Shown: piece by piece, positions 43,800 through 53,319 of the stretch
Layout: every line of letters starts with the position of its first letter
Numbering within the stretch: position 1 is the first letter of the stretch
NCBI RefSeq assembly: GCF_019977735.1
Contig: NZ_AP025018.1
Coordinates: forward strand, 7,630,580-7,694,579
DNA length: 64,000 nt
From: Calothrix sp. PCC 7716
GTDB lineage: Bacteria > Cyanobacteriota > Cyanobacteriia > Cyanobacteriales > Nostocaceae
Direction of reading: 5' to 3'
Made by a program: the position numbers and the translations under genes
Notes under the pieces: model-generated
The model's database searches: none
What the model saw: the letters and a program-made list of their open reading frames with translations, nothing else
Told to the model about the DNA's origin: nothing

Positions 43800-45790
43800 C
43801 GGGATGTTGCCATATGGTACAGCGCTTCTAAATTTGTGCCGTCTTGTGAATACTGGGATATACCTATATTAATAGATACCTCCACTTCTTTACATTTATT
43901 AATGTTTAATACTTTTTCCTTAATGTCCCTTATACAGTTGAATATTAAATTCTTACTATCTTCAAGTGGTGTTTTATACAAACACAATATAAATTCTGCG
44001 CCCGCCCAGCGACAAACAACTTGTTGATTAAATGTTTGTTTAAGTACTTTAGCTGTTAAAGATAATACCTGATCGCCAATAGAATGATTATATTTATCGT
44101 TAATTTGTTGGAGATTATTGATTTGAAGGGCAACTAAGTATAAAGCTTGGTTGTGGCGTTCGGCTTCTTTGAGGAGTTTATTTATTTCTCCAGTAGACTT
44201 TTGGCGGTTGACAAGTCCGGTTAAAGGGTCAACCTGGGCAAAGTTACGCAGCAGACGAGTTCGTTCGATACGGTGGAGGATACGCGCGACTATTTCGGGA
44301 CCAACTACAGGTTTTTTAACATAATCATCGGCGCCTGCAGCAAATACTTGCAGCATAATATCTGAACTTGAATGAGCAGTAAGAAATAGTACTGGTAAAC
44401 CACTGTGTATCGGGTCGTTTCGTAGTTGCTGACACAGTTCGATACCACTAATAGATGGCATTTCTACGTCTAACACGAGTAAATCTGGTGCTGTGGCGAT
44501 TAGAGTATCCCAAAATTGAAGTGGATTATCTAATGTGGTAATTTCTAATCCCCAAGGCTTTAATATCTCTGAAAGGGTTTCGAGTATATTTAGATCATCA
44601 TCAACAATTAGTACTTGTGCGCTGCTTTGCGATTGTTGAAGCCTTGTTGTTAATTCTGTAAAGTCATTTAAATGCTCTTGTAATGGTTTATCTTTAACCT
44701 CGGCGCCTGAAGTAATTGTAGAGGCTTGCTGTAACTCTTGGCGTAAGCTTACCACTAATTCTGATAAATGTAGTTTTGAAGAGTGAGGCAATGATGGTCC
44801 AACTTGTAATAATTGTTCGATTTGACTTGACAAGCGCGAAGCAAACTCAAAGCCAAACATACCCAAAGAACCAGCCAGTTTGTGAGCATCTTGATAAGCG
44901 TTACTAATCATCTCCAAGTCTGGTACACCTTCAAGTAAAGCTGCTGCTGCCAATTCGATTGTAGTGACTCGGTTACTTAACTTTTCTTGGGAGCGTTGCC
45001 AAATAGCAGAAATTTGTTGGCTCTGTTTGATAGATGGGGGATTTGATATTGTAGTTTGGCTAGAAGTGGTATTTTGAAGAGGTTTTTTTGACTTTGGCTT
45101 TTTCTTTTTTTCCTCCGACAGAGATTTTAAACGATAACCAATACCATAGACATTTTCGATGGGGTCATTTGTAACTCCTGAGAAACGAAGTTTTTGGCGC
45201 AATCCTTTCATGTGCGCTCGCACCGTATCCTCTCCGGGTGTTTCTTCTAGTGACCACAAATGATCAATAATGGCGCCACTACTAAACGTGCGTGCAGGAT
45301 TGCGAAGGAATAATTCAAGTAGACTGTACTCTTTAGGAGTTAGACGTATTAATTGGTCGTTATAGGTAACTTCACAACTTGACGGGTCTAATCGTAAATT
45401 TTCCCACTCTAGCTGAGTTCGTACTAACGTATTACCTCGACGCAGAAGCGCGCGAATGCGAGCCGTTAACTCTTGTAAATCAAATGGTTTTGTGATATAG
45501 TCGTCAGCCCCAGCATCTAAACCAATTATTTTATTATTGCTGCTGTCTTGAGCAGTCAAAAGAATAATTGGTACGCTAGCACCACTAGCGCGAATTTGAC
45601 GACACAAGCTAATACCGTCGAGTTTAGGCAGCATCACATCAAGAACAATCAAGTCATAATTACAAACTTGAGTAAATTCCAAACCTGATACTCCGTCAGA
45701 CGTGGTATCAACCGTATGATGCGACTGAGTGAGCGTAGCAACAAGCGATTGAACAATTAGTTCGTCATCCTCTACTACTAAAATTCTCAT
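43787..45790 (-). CDS. Multi-domain response regulator: REC, OmpR-type DNA-binding, HPt, REC, degenerate GGDEF
   Basis: 667 residues. The first receiver (YDLIVLDVMLPKLDG) is followed by a winged-helix trans_reg_C domain (about 130-222), an HPt domain with phospho-His in DAHKLAGSLGMFG (near 290), a second receiver (PDLLVLDVEMPSISG), and a GGDEF domain from about 520. The GGDEF signature reads AGAEF within CRWAGAEFILCLY, so the Asp needed for diguanylate cyclase activity is gone. It may bind GTP or act as a dimerisation module. It is first in the operon, overlapping the longest kinase frame by 13 bases. Confidence 0.92.
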   Translation of the reverse strand: MRILVVEDDELIVQSLVATLTQSHHTVDTTSDGVSGLEFTQVCNYDLIVLDVMLPKLDGISLCRQIRASGASVPIILLTAQDSSNNKIIGLDAGADDYITKPFDLQELTARIRALLRRGNTLVRTQLEWENLRLDPSSCEVTYNDQLIRLTPKEYSLLELFLRNPARTFSSGAIIDHLWSLEETPGEDTVRAHMKGLRQKLRFSGVTNDPIENVYGIGYRLKSLSEEKKKKPKSKKPLQNTTSSQTTISNPPSIKQSQQISAIWQRSQEKLSNRVTTIELAAAALLEGVPDLEMISNAYQDAHKLAGSLGMFGFEFASRLSSQIEQLLQVGPSLPHSSKLHLSELVVSLRQELQQASTITSGAEVKDKPLQEHLNDFTELTTRLQQSQSSAQVLIVDDDLNILETLSEILKPWGLEITTLDNPLQFWDTLIATAPDLLVLDVEMPSISGIELCQQLRNDPIHSGLPVLFLTAHSSSDIMLQVFAAGADDYVKKPVVGPEIVARILHRIERTRLLRNFAQVDPLTGLVNRQKSTGEINKLLKEAERHNQALYLVALQINNLQQINDKYNHSIGDQVLSLTAKVLKQTFNQQVVCRWAGAEFILCLYKTPLEDSKNLIFNCIRDIKEKVLNINKCKEVEVSINIGISQYSQDGTNLEALYHMATSRCKG

Positions 45791-46029
45791 AACTTTACGG
45801 TTCTTAGTACGTGCGTAAAAGCGGCACGTTTATACTTCGTATCTAAACTTACTTATGAACAATATACTTGCTTGATGATAAATTTAGGTTAACAGTTGGC
45901 AACAGATGTAACGGATAAATTTGTTGTCGGCGCCGATTTTTGGGTTTGTTTTTCCCGAAGCCAATACATTGTGATAATATTAGAAGCTGCTGCATTAGCT
46001 AAAAACTGTCAATTTACAAATATTCAATC
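45791..46029. other. Divergent intergenic region (signalling operon / rpsO)
   Basis: 239 bases with promoters for both directions expected. It contains CAACAGATGTAACGGAT at about 45900, related to the AACGGATGT repeat at 54173. No small gene is seen. Confidence 0.5.
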
Positions 46030-46299
46030 ATGGCTCTGACGCAACAGCGAAAACAAGAACTAATTACACAGTACCAAGTACACGAAACCGATACTGGGTC
46101 TTCTGATGTTCAAGTAGCAATGCTGACAGCACGCATTATGCGTCTATCAGAACACTTGCAAACTAATAAAAAAGACCACTCATCCCGTCGCGGTTTGTTG
46201 AAGTTAATCGGTCAACGTAAGCGCCTTCTATCATATATCATGCAAGAAGACCGCGAACGTTACCAAGCTTTAATTGCTCGTCTGGGTATCCGTGGATAG
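46030..46299 (+). CDS. rpsO: 30S ribosomal protein S15
   Basis: 89 residues, full length. Family landmarks: [19 protein letters not shown], then [16 protein letters not shown] and [10 protein letters not shown]. It binds 16S rRNA early in small-subunit assembly. The PAM68-family gene follows after 18 bases, an arrangement usual in cyanobacteria. Confidence 0.97.
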   Translation: MALTQQRKQELITQYQVHETDTGSSDVQVAMLTARIMRLSEHLQTNKKDHSSRRGLLKLIGQRKRLLSYIMQEDRERYQALIARLGIRG

Positions 46300-46317
46300 A
46301 GTATAAAACGAACGCCT

Positions 46318-46803
46318 ATGAGTGCCGAACCAGAACGTAACAACTTGCCATTTGAACCGAAAAGCAAACCAAAGAAAGCTAACAAAAAAGCAAGTGGACA
46401 GAAAGAACAACCTGTTAAACAAGCTGTTGTAAAGCAATCTGAGAAAAAAGAAAATAGAAAAGCTCCTTATAAAAAAGAGGAGATGGCTATTCCAAAAGTA
46501 GTTAGTGACCGAATGGTCAAGCGTGTAGCAGCATTTTCTGGTATTCCCACATTTTTGGGTATTGCCAGTTTAGTTGTTAGCTACTTGCTTTCTGCATACG
46601 CTCATATCAAACTGCCCCCCATCGCGGTTTTGTTGGTCAATATGGGCTTATTTGGGCTAGGAGTGTTGGGTATTACCTATGGTGTTCTATCAGCTTCGTG
46701 GGACACCGAACATCCTGGAACGTTATTTGGGTTTAGCGAATTTAGTACCAACTGGGGACGAATGGTGGAGGGTTGGCGCGCAACTAGGCAAAAAAAAGTG
46801 TAA
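46318..46803 (+). CDS. PAM68 family protein (DUF3464)
   Basis: 161 residues. A basic Lys-rich N-terminus (about 1-65) precedes two membrane helices (about 78-100 and 106-126) and a short conserved tail (SWDTEHPGTLFGFSEFSTNW). In plants and cyanobacteria PAM68 proteins assist photosystem II assembly and chlorophyll insertion into CP47. It is in an operon with rpsO. Confidence 0.9.
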   Translation: MSAEPERNNLPFEPKSKPKKANKKASGQKEQPVKQAVVKQSEKKENRKAPYKKEEMAIPKVVSDRMVKRVAAFSGIPTFLGIASLVVSYLLSAYAHIKLPPIAVLLVNMGLFGLGVLGITYGVLSASWDTEHPGTLFGFSEFSTNWGRMVEGWRATRQKKV

Positions 46804-46810
46804 TTTTATA

Positions 46811-46893
46811 GTGCTGAGTAATGAGTGCTGAGTGCTGAGTAGTAGAGACGTGTAATCCGGAGGATTTCCCGAAGGGATTAATCGCGTCTCTAC
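46811..46893. repeat. STRR array followed by GTAGAGACG hairpin
   Basis: GTGCTGAGTAATGA-type heptamers at 46811-46840 run directly into a long hairpin: GTAGAGACG (46842-46850) pairs with CGTCTCTAC (46885-46893), with an inner TAATCC/GGATTA stem. It lies just after the PAM68 gene and probably ends its transcript. Confidence 0.85.
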
Positions 46894-46969
46894 AATAATT
46901 TTCGATAGATATAAAATCCTAGAAACCCAGTTTCTTAGTAAAAAATTTATTAAATCAGGGAAAATAACC

Positions 46970-48028
46970 ATGATTGTAGTTATGAAAATGGGTTCCCCAG
47001 AAGCGGAAATAAACCGCATTAATGAGGAACTAACGACTTGGGGACTTACACCCGAAAAAATTGTTGGTAAACACAAAATTGTAATTGGTTTGGTTGGTGA
47101 AACTGTTGACTTAGACCCTTTACAAATACAAGAAGTCAGTCCTTGGATAGAGCAGGTGTTGCGGGTTGAGCAACCTTACAAGCGTGCCAGTCGGCAATAT
47201 CGTCACGGTGAGGCATCAGAAGTAATAGTTGATACTCCTGATGGCGCCGTTATTATTGGTGAAAATCACCCAATATCGGTAGTTGCGGGGCCTTGTTCGG
47301 TTGAAAACGAGGAAATGATTATTGATGTGGCGTTACGTGTAAAAGCGGCAGGCGCCAAGTTTTTGCGTGGTGGTGCATACAAACCAAGAACATCGCCTTA
47401 CGCTTTTCAAGGACATGGTGAAAGTGCGCTTGAACTACTTGCCGCAGCGCGTGCAGCGAGTGGGCTGGGAATTATTACCGAAGTGATGGATGCTGCTGAC
47501 CTAGATAAAATTGTAGAGGTTGCCGATGTTATCCAAGTCGGCGCCCGTAACATGCAAAATTTTTCTCTGCTCAAAAAAGTTGGCGCCCAACCGAAGCCAG
47601 TATTATTGAAGCGAGGAATGGCGGCGACAATTGAAGATTGGTTGATGGCTGCTGAGTATATATTGGCAGCAGGAAATCCAAACGTAATTTTATGTGAACG
47701 TGGTATTCGTACTTTTGACCGTCAATATACCCGTAACACCCTTGATATATCTGTAGTACCCGTATTACGAAAGTTAACCCACCTGCCAATTATGATAGAC
47801 CCTAGTCATGGTACAGGCTGGTCAGAATTTGTACCTTCAATGGCAATGGCATCAATTGCAGCGGGTACAGATTCGTTAATGATAGAAGTTCACCCTAACC
47901 CGAAAAAAGCACTATCTGACGGGCCACAATCTTTAACACCTGAAGCTTTCGACAGACTTATGCAAGAATTAGCAGTTGTTGGTAAAGCTGTTGGACGTTG
48001 GCGCCAACCTGTTGCTGCAACAGTTTAA
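46970..48028 (+). CDS. aroF: 3-deoxy-7-phosphoheptulonate (DAHP) synthase
   Basis: 352 residues. It joins phosphoenolpyruvate and erythrose 4-phosphate in the first step of the shikimate pathway. An N-terminal ferredoxin-like regulatory domain (about 1-70) marks the type I-beta class. The barrel shows VVAGPCSVENEE, FLRGGAYKPRTSPYAFQG, LLKRGMAAT, ILCERGIRTF and IDPSHGTG, with metal ligands Cys, His, Glu and Asp. Start: ATG 46970, with MKMGS five codons inside as an alternative. It is likely monocistronic, with STRR arrays on both sides. Confidence 0.95.
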   Translation: MIVVMKMGSPEAEINRINEELTTWGLTPEKIVGKHKIVIGLVGETVDLDPLQIQEVSPWIEQVLRVEQPYKRASRQYRHGEASEVIVDTPDGAVIIGENHPISVVAGPCSVENEEMIIDVALRVKAAGAKFLRGGAYKPRTSPYAFQGHGESALELLAAARAASGLGIITEVMDAADLDKIVEVADVIQVGARNMQNFSLLKKVGAQPKPVLLKRGMAATIEDWLMAAEYILAAGNPNVILCERGIRTFDRQYTRNTLDISVVPVLRKLTHLPIMIDPSHGTGWSEFVPSMAMASIAAGTDSLMIEVHPNPKKALSDGPQSLTPEAFDRLMQELAVVGKAVGRWRQPVAATV

Positions 48029-48175
48029 AAAGTGCTGAGTGCTGAGTGCTGAGTGCTGAGTGCTGAGTTAGGAGTTAGAAGTTAAATTTCTTTATTCATA
48101 ACTCCGTATTCGGCACTTATCACTCCCAACTTAGCACTTATAACTTAATACTCAGCACTCAGCACTCATAACTCT
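48029..48175. repeat. Inverted STRR heptanucleotide arrays
   Basis: Five GTGCTGA units (48031-48067) and, at the far end, ACTCAGC units (48149-48167), with degenerate heptamers such as AACTTAGCACTTAT between. The two ends are reverse complements. It lies between the convergent DAHP synthase and lipoprotein genes. Confidence 0.9.
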
Positions 48176-48178
48176 TTA

Positions 48179-49066
48179 TTATCTTCTTCTGCTGCCGAAA
48201 CCGCCGGAACGAGGAGCTCTCGCAGGTCTGCCGCTTCCGAAACCACTGTTTGGATTTCTTCTTACGGAACTCGAATTTCCAGATGGTCGTAAGGTACTGC
48301 TACCAAAACCGGAACCTGTAGCACGACTACCAGTATTAACTCGTGGTTGAGTTCTTACTGTTGGGTTATTCGGATAATTTCTTCGTAAGTTGCCTGTGGT
48401 GCGAAACGCTGTACGATTTCTTTCTACCGCAGGAGGTGCGTTATAGCGTGAGCGGTAGCTTGAAACTGCATCGCCATATGTACGACCGTAACCACCGTAA
48501 CCAGTAATTAAACCACCTGGTTGATACGCAGGAGGTACGTAATACTGCGGTCTAAATAATAAGCTGCCAATTGCTTGACCAGCTATTGCACCCGCAAACG
48601 GCGCCCAAAAACCACTTTGTTGACGAACAACGACAGTCTCTTGCTGTCCAGTTTGAGGATTAACGCGATTTTCGGTAACGTTATGAACGTATTCGATTTT
48701 GAAATCCTCTGTTATGTATAAAGCAGGTTTGCCATTTTCGACTTTGAGGTAACTCTTCTTACCTTGCTTTACTTCGTCATCGGTCAAGCGTGCCATTTGT
48801 AAATTTTCGGTTCTATATGTTGGTGGTGTGCTGTTCAACAAAAACAGCGTGTACACACCATCACCATCGTTGTAGCTCGCTTGTTGTACTTCGTATTGAC
48901 CGTCTGCAAGGTTTGCCGAAACCTGAGAAACTGAGTTTGCACTTTGGTTTCGAGCTTGTGGTGTTGCCTGTGAACTAACTTGGCTAGCTCCACCACCACA
49001 ACCTACGGTTGTAACACACAACGACAGGGCCAAAACAACGACAGTAAATTTACGCAAAACTTTCAT
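48179..49066 (-). CDS. Lipoprotein with Gly/Arg/Ser-rich C-terminus
   Basis: 295 residues from the ATG at 49066 (MKVLRKFT); the frame is open upstream, but the signal peptide begins here. The lipobox TVGC is near residue 23, so it is a lipid-anchored envelope protein. A soluble middle region contains VVVRQQSGFWAPFAGAIAGQ, a short glycine-zipper-like patch. The last ~80 residues are low-complexity R, G, S and N, ending GGFGSRRR. No family is assigned. Confidence 0.7.
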   Translation of the reverse strand: MKVLRKFTVVVLALSLCVTTVGCGGGASQVSSQATPQARNQSANSVSQVSANLADGQYEVQQASYNDGDGVYTLFLLNSTPPTYRTENLQMARLTDDEVKQGKKSYLKVENGKPALYITEDFKIEYVHNVTENRVNPQTGQQETVVVRQQSGFWAPFAGAIAGQAIGSLLFRPQYYVPPAYQPGGLITGYGGYGRTYGDAVSSYRSRYNAPPAVERNRTAFRTTGNLRRNYPNNPTVRTQPRVNTGSRATGSGFGSSTLRPSGNSSSVRRNPNSGFGSGRPARAPRSGGFGSRRR

Positions 49067-49160
49067 GATTACATTCAGGAGCATATTATAGTCATCCCAT
49101 TTTGAGCTTAACAAAATTTTACATTCTTTATTCAGTGTGGGCTACCGAACAACGTTTTTA

Positions 49161-49213
49161 ATTAAGAAACCCTAGAAACCAGGTTTCTTTATTGAGAAAC
49201 CGGGTTTCTCTTT
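49161..49213. repeat. AGAAACC/GGTTTCT palindromes
   Basis: The palindromes AGAAACCAGGTTTCT and AGAAACCGGGTTTCT lie in tandem, preceded by AAGAAACCCT. Same family as 13902-14160. They sit between the divergent lipoprotein and membrane-protein genes. Confidence 0.8.
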
Positions 49214-49344
49214 CATTCTAAGAGCATGAGTAGCAAAAGAAGAGAGGGTTGGTTGTAGTATTCTTGCTACCTTTTTCTGGTTAAGGTAAAATTTTGCTGC
49301 CTATATCTATATATATAGATTTCTATAATTGCATAATTTAAAAT

Positions 49345-51081
49345 ATGTTAATTCCTCAATTAGAAAGATTTTTAACGGAAAAGTTAAGTGAAAAGAAAAG
49401 ACAAAATAGAATATATTTATTATTTTGGTTGATTTTAAGCTTGTGTTTTGCCGCTGTTTATATTGGTTTAGGAATACGGCAAGGTTTTAGTAGTGAGTAT
49501 GTCATTGGAGATGATGCACGGGAATATCTATCTTGGATGTATCGTTATTTAAACCCAAATTTATTCCCTAATGATTTAATTGCCGATTATTTTCAATCTG
49601 TTACACCAATTGGATATGGTGGAATTTATCGGTTGATGATGAGTTTGGGAGTTGATGCAATTGTACTGAGTAAAATTTTACCAATCGTATTAGGGTTAAC
49701 TACAACAGCTTATGGATTTGCTGTTTGTATGCAAATATTGCCAGTACCTATAGCAGGATTTTTGGCAACTTTAATATTGAATCAAAGTCTTGGTCTTCAC
49801 GATGACCTTTTCTCCGGTTGTCCTAGAGATTTTACTTACCCGTTATTTTTAGCCTTTTTGTATTATTTAATGCGAGGTTCGGCACCAGGAGTTATAGTAG
49901 CGTTTATAATTCAAGCATTGATTTACCCATTAATAGCGTTTATTGAATTGGGAATTTTGTTTTTGCGACTATGGGATTGGCAAAACATGCGTTTTCGCTT
50001 TTCGCAACAGAGACAAAGTTATATACTATTTGGCTTTGCTTTGGCTGCTGCGTTGATTACAATTACACCTTATGCTTTGCAGTCCTCACAGTTTGGCCCA
50101 ACAATTACCGATGCAATGGCATTCACAATGCCAGACTATTTTAGAGGTGGCAGAGTCAGTTATTATAACGATAATATTGTCAGTTTTTGGCTTGATGGTA
50201 GAGACAGTGGTCTTTTTGCTTTGCTAAACCCGGTTCAACTTTTGATTGGGCTTTTTTTACCAGTAATACTTGTATACCAGCAAAAATTTTCAACCAAGTT
50301 AAAAATAACGAATCAAGTAAAAGTATTATTACAGGTTGTTTTAGCATCTACAGCAATGTTTTTTATTGCTCATGCTTTATCATTTAAGCTGCACTTTCCC
50401 AGTCGATATACCCATCACACCTTTAAGATAGTACTTGCGATTGGCGCCGGAGTTGTGTTGAGTGTGTTGTTAGAGACAGCTTTTGATTGGGTAAGACAAA
50501 CCCAGTCGAGTAAAAGTATAAAACGAATTTTGATATATTTCGTTACTGCGATAGTAGGCGCCGCACTAGTTTTATATCCAACGACTTTAAAAACTTTTCC
50601 CAAAACTCTATATGTAGTAGGTAGCGCACCAGCACTATATGAATTTTTACAGAAGCAACCGACCAATAGCTTAGTTGCATCGTTAGCAGAAGAAGCAGAC
50701 AATATACCGCATGCAGCAAAGCAATCAATTTTAGTAGGTAAAGAATATGCTTTACCTTTCCATACAAAGTATTATGCTCAGTTTAGTCAACGTATGACTG
50801 ACTTGATTAATGCTCAATATAGTCAAGATATCAGCCAGGTGGTTAATTTTATAGATAAATACCGTGTTAAATATTGGCTTTTAGAGCGTAATGCTTTTGA
50901 ACCGGATTATATAAGTAAAAATACTTGGATTCAACAGTATCAACCTGCTGCAAAAATAGCTGATTCTAAGCTTTTACAAGGAAGTAATTTTGTTTTGCCT
51001 GGGTTGATAAAGTCTTGTGGTGTGGTTGAAACAGGGGATTTGTTTTTGCTGGAGGCTGAATGTATAAAAAAAGGTGGGTAG
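49345..51081 (+). CDS. Polytopic membrane protein of unknown function
   Basis: 578 residues with about nine or ten membrane helices between residues 22 and 410, then a soluble domain of about 165 residues that should face the periplasm. DDAREYLSWMYRY near residues 55-67 is an acidic loop after the first helix. This plan (acidic first loop, many helices, C-terminal soluble domain) resembles GT-C-type glycosyltransferases that use lipid-linked sugars, but I see no decisive motif. It is a single gene ending at a palindromic terminator. Confidence 0.75.
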   Translation: MLIPQLERFLTEKLSEKKRQNRIYLLFWLILSLCFAAVYIGLGIRQGFSSEYVIGDDAREYLSWMYRYLNPNLFPNDLIADYFQSVTPIGYGGIYRLMMSLGVDAIVLSKILPIVLGLTTTAYGFAVCMQILPVPIAGFLATLILNQSLGLHDDLFSGCPRDFTYPLFLAFLYYLMRGSAPGVIVAFIIQALIYPLIAFIELGILFLRLWDWQNMRFRFSQQRQSYILFGFALAAALITITPYALQSSQFGPTITDAMAFTMPDYFRGGRVSYYNDNIVSFWLDGRDSGLFALLNPVQLLIGLFLPVILVYQQKFSTKLKITNQVKVLLQVVLASTAMFFIAHALSFKLHFPSRYTHHTFKIVLAIGAGVVLSVLLETAFDWVRQTQSSKSIKRILIYFVTAIVGAALVLYPTTLKTFPKTLYVVGSAPALYEFLQKQPTNSLVASLAEEADNIPHAAKQSILVGKEYALPFHTKYYAQFSQRMTDLINAQYSQDISQVVNFIDKYRVKYWLLERNAFEPDYISKNTWIQQYQPAAKIADSKLLQGSNFVLPGLIKSCGVVETGDLFLLEAECIKKGG

Positions 51082-51102
51082 GGTGGGCAATGCTCACCCT
51101 AC
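51078..51102. terminator. GTAGGGTGGGCA palindrome, bidirectional terminator
   Basis: GTAGGGTGGGCA pairs with TGCTCACCCTAC with one mismatch. It lies between convergent genes and overlaps the last codon of the membrane protein gene. Same family as 26337-26361. Confidence 0.78.
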
Positions 51103-51107
51103 AGACT

Positions 51108-51704
51108 TTAGAGGGGAATTAGTTCGGGGTAATGTTGTAATAATTGGTCGTTAGTAAGTTCATCACCGAACTGTGCGGGTGAGAAGTGTACTTGTGCGGC
51201 GCGGATTTTATTTTTGTAATGTAAGCTAATTAATGCTTTTAAACCTTCTTTTAATGCTTGGATATTAGATAAGTCGGTTTCAAGCTCAGGTACTTCTCCT
51301 TCAAAAGCTGCTGTTAGCATGACAACAACGTTGCGGGTAGCAGGCGCCGATAATGGTTCGTTTGTATTTGGCGAAGTATAATCAGGTTCACTCAGGTAGC
51401 GTTGGGCAGAGTCTGTAAATAGTTCGTTGACAAAATCTCCTGCTTCCCCTTCACTCCAAAATACATCGCCTTCGTTAGCTGCGGATGTCCAATATTCATC
51501 GTATTGCAGCAAACTCTCGCAAACCCTTACTAGTCCTTCACTTACTGTTTGCATGTCGCCCTCGTTTTGTAAAACGAAGCGCGCGACATCGTTTAATGTA
51601 CCTAAAATTGGCGCCACTTCTGACCCAGCTAAATGTACAAACAAGCGGCAAACTACATAACGAGTCTTACCCAGCATTCGGTTGAACATAAATACTCCTT
51701 TCAA
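51108..51704 (-). CDS. Conserved hypothetical protein (possibly DUF1517-related)
   Basis: 198 residues (193 if it starts at ATG 51689, MFNRMLGK). The C-terminal half reads VVVMLTAAFEGEVPELETDL, KEGLKALISLHYKNKIRAAQ, DELTNDQLLQHYPELIPL. It resembles the C-terminal region of DUF1517 proteins; this is recalled, not computed. The protein is acidic, has no signal peptide, and ends 7 bases before the pentapeptide gene region. The two genes are co-directional and could be one unit. Confidence 0.65.
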   Translation of the reverse strand: MKGVFMFNRMLGKTRYVVCRLFVHLAGSEVAPILGTLNDVARFVLQNEGDMQTVSEGLVRVCESLLQYDEYWTSAANEGDVFWSEGEAGDFVNELFTDSAQRYLSEPDYTSPNTNEPLSAPATRNVVVMLTAAFEGEVPELETDLSNIQALKEGLKALISLHYKNKIRAAQVHFSPAQFGDELTNDQLLQHYPELIPL

Positions 51705-51711
51705 AAACTAT

Positions 51712-53277
51712 CTATTGACCTATATAGTGAAACCCTTTAATAAAATCAATAACTGTACTTACAGAGAAAGGTATAAATTTTACAGCTTCGTCATATTTAT
51801 CGTCATAAACAGCATCGCTAACATCAGAACGATTGATTAAACGCTTGCCAAAATTAGGGTGTTCATGAACTATAAGATTTTGCGAACTCGAATTTGTTAA
51901 AATCACTTGTGTTGGCGCCTGAAAGAAAGAAAGGCGCTGTGTGAGTGCAAGAATATTCTTGACCTGTTTAATTGTATCAGCTTGACGAAGTGCTTCTTCT
52001 AGCTGTTGGTTAAAACTTTGAATGCGATGGAATGGGATGGAGGCATCGTTAGATGTATCATCACTCTTCATCATCTCGACTACAGAAATTAAATTTCGCT
52101 GGGTACTTTTGGCATCTTGAAAGGGCAAAATTGCAATACAGGCTGTAGGTAATAACAATTCATCGCTATCTATTCGGAATGTAAAAACTGTTCGGCGCCT
52201 ACTATTTTCTACGCTTGGTGGTTGTTTTAGCTTTAAATACTGCTGGGCAATTTGGAAGTACGCTCCCGATATGGCAAAGTTCGCTTCATGGTCAAGTGGT
52301 TTATCAACGATAATGCTAATTGTTGGCGAGGTGGCGTTGAAAAAATCACGCGACCCTTCTGGAGTGAAATATTGAATTATCGAAGAGTCTCCTGTTGGGC
52401 TTAAATCAATCCACTCGCAAATTATGCCATCTGTCTTTAATCCAAATCGAGTAGTAGCATAAAGTTTTGCGCCCGTCAATGTTGCACCCGTTAGATCAGC
52501 GCTTACCCATTCGGCTTTAATTAATTTCGCGCTCGTTAAATTCGCATGAACTAAACTGGCACCTGTTAAATTGGCGTTACTAAGATTGGCGTTATTTAGG
52601 TTTGCACCACTCAATTTTGCACCGCTTAAATCTGCCCAACTTAAGTCTGTATCCGATAAATCTACCCAACGGAGGTTGGCGCCGCTAAGGCAGGCACCAC
52701 TCAGATTTGCTCGACTGAGGTTAGCTTGCCGAAGTTCAGCATCACGAAGATTGGCGCCACTTAAGTCGGTGCGACATAAATCACTATTAATTAAATTTAC
52801 TTGTTCTAAATTTGCTCCTGTTAAAAAACCACCTCTAAGACAAACATCACTCATATTTGCTCGACTGAGGTTTGCTTGTCGCAATGTCGCTTCGCGAAGG
52901 TCAGCGTTTTTGAGATTCGCTTGCACTAGATCGGTATGGCTAAGATTCGCGCGAATTAATTCGGTACGAACTAGCGAAGCTTTACGAAGTATGGCATGAC
53001 TAAGGTCAGCGCGAATCAAATTTGCAACATTAAGGCTAGCACCTTTAAGGTCAGTACCCATTAAATGGGCGCCGCTAAGTCTCGCAACATTTAATTTGGC
53101 GTACCTCAAATTGGCGGTATTAAGATTGGCGCCTGATAAATTAACGACACTTAAGTTTGCTTGGCTCAAGTTGACACCGTTGAGTTTTGCACCGCTTAAG
53201 TTTGCTTCGCTGAGGTCAACACCGCTAAAGTCTCGCACCCCCATAGCATATTTTTCTAGGAACTCCTCTGCCTTCAT
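51712..53277 (-). CDS. Pentapeptide-repeat protein with unique C-terminal domain
   Basis: 521 residues. About residues 18-285 are tandem A(N/D)LxX pentapeptides (roughly 50 units), which fold into a right-handed four-sided beta helix. The last ~230 residues are not repeats: a beta-rich segment around SPTISIIVDKPLDHEANF and a helical segment near QQLEEALRQADTIKQVKNIL. The C-terminal domain is not recognised. Being soluble with no signal, it is likely cytoplasmic. The repeat DNA gives long spurious frames on the opposite strand. Confidence 0.88.
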   Translation of the reverse strand: MKAEEFLEKYAMGVRDFSGVDLSEANLSGAKLNGVNLSQANLSVVNLSGANLNTANLRYAKLNVARLSGAHLMGTDLKGASLNVANLIRADLSHAILRKASLVRTELIRANLSHTDLVQANLKNADLREATLRQANLSRANMSDVCLRGGFLTGANLEQVNLINSDLCRTDLSGANLRDAELRQANLSRANLSGACLSGANLRWVDLSDTDLSWADLSGAKLSGANLNNANLSNANLTGASLVHANLTSAKLIKAEWVSADLTGATLTGAKLYATTRFGLKTDGIICEWIDLSPTGDSSIIQYFTPEGSRDFFNATSPTISIIVDKPLDHEANFAISGAYFQIAQQYLKLKQPPSVENSRRRTVFTFRIDSDELLLPTACIAILPFQDAKSTQRNLISVVEMMKSDDTSNDASIPFHRIQSFNQQLEEALRQADTIKQVKNILALTQRLSFFQAPTQVILTNSSSQNLIVHEHPNFGKRLINRSDVSDAVYDDKYDEAVKFIPFSVSTVIDFIKGFHYIGQ

Positions 53278-53319
53278 TCGCGCTACCCTTAAATTGCCAA
53301 CTTACTTTTTTTATAACTT

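Noticed and set aside
52571-52999. Leu/Arg-rich frame opposite the pentapeptide gene
   Set aside because: Antisense shadow of the regular repeat.
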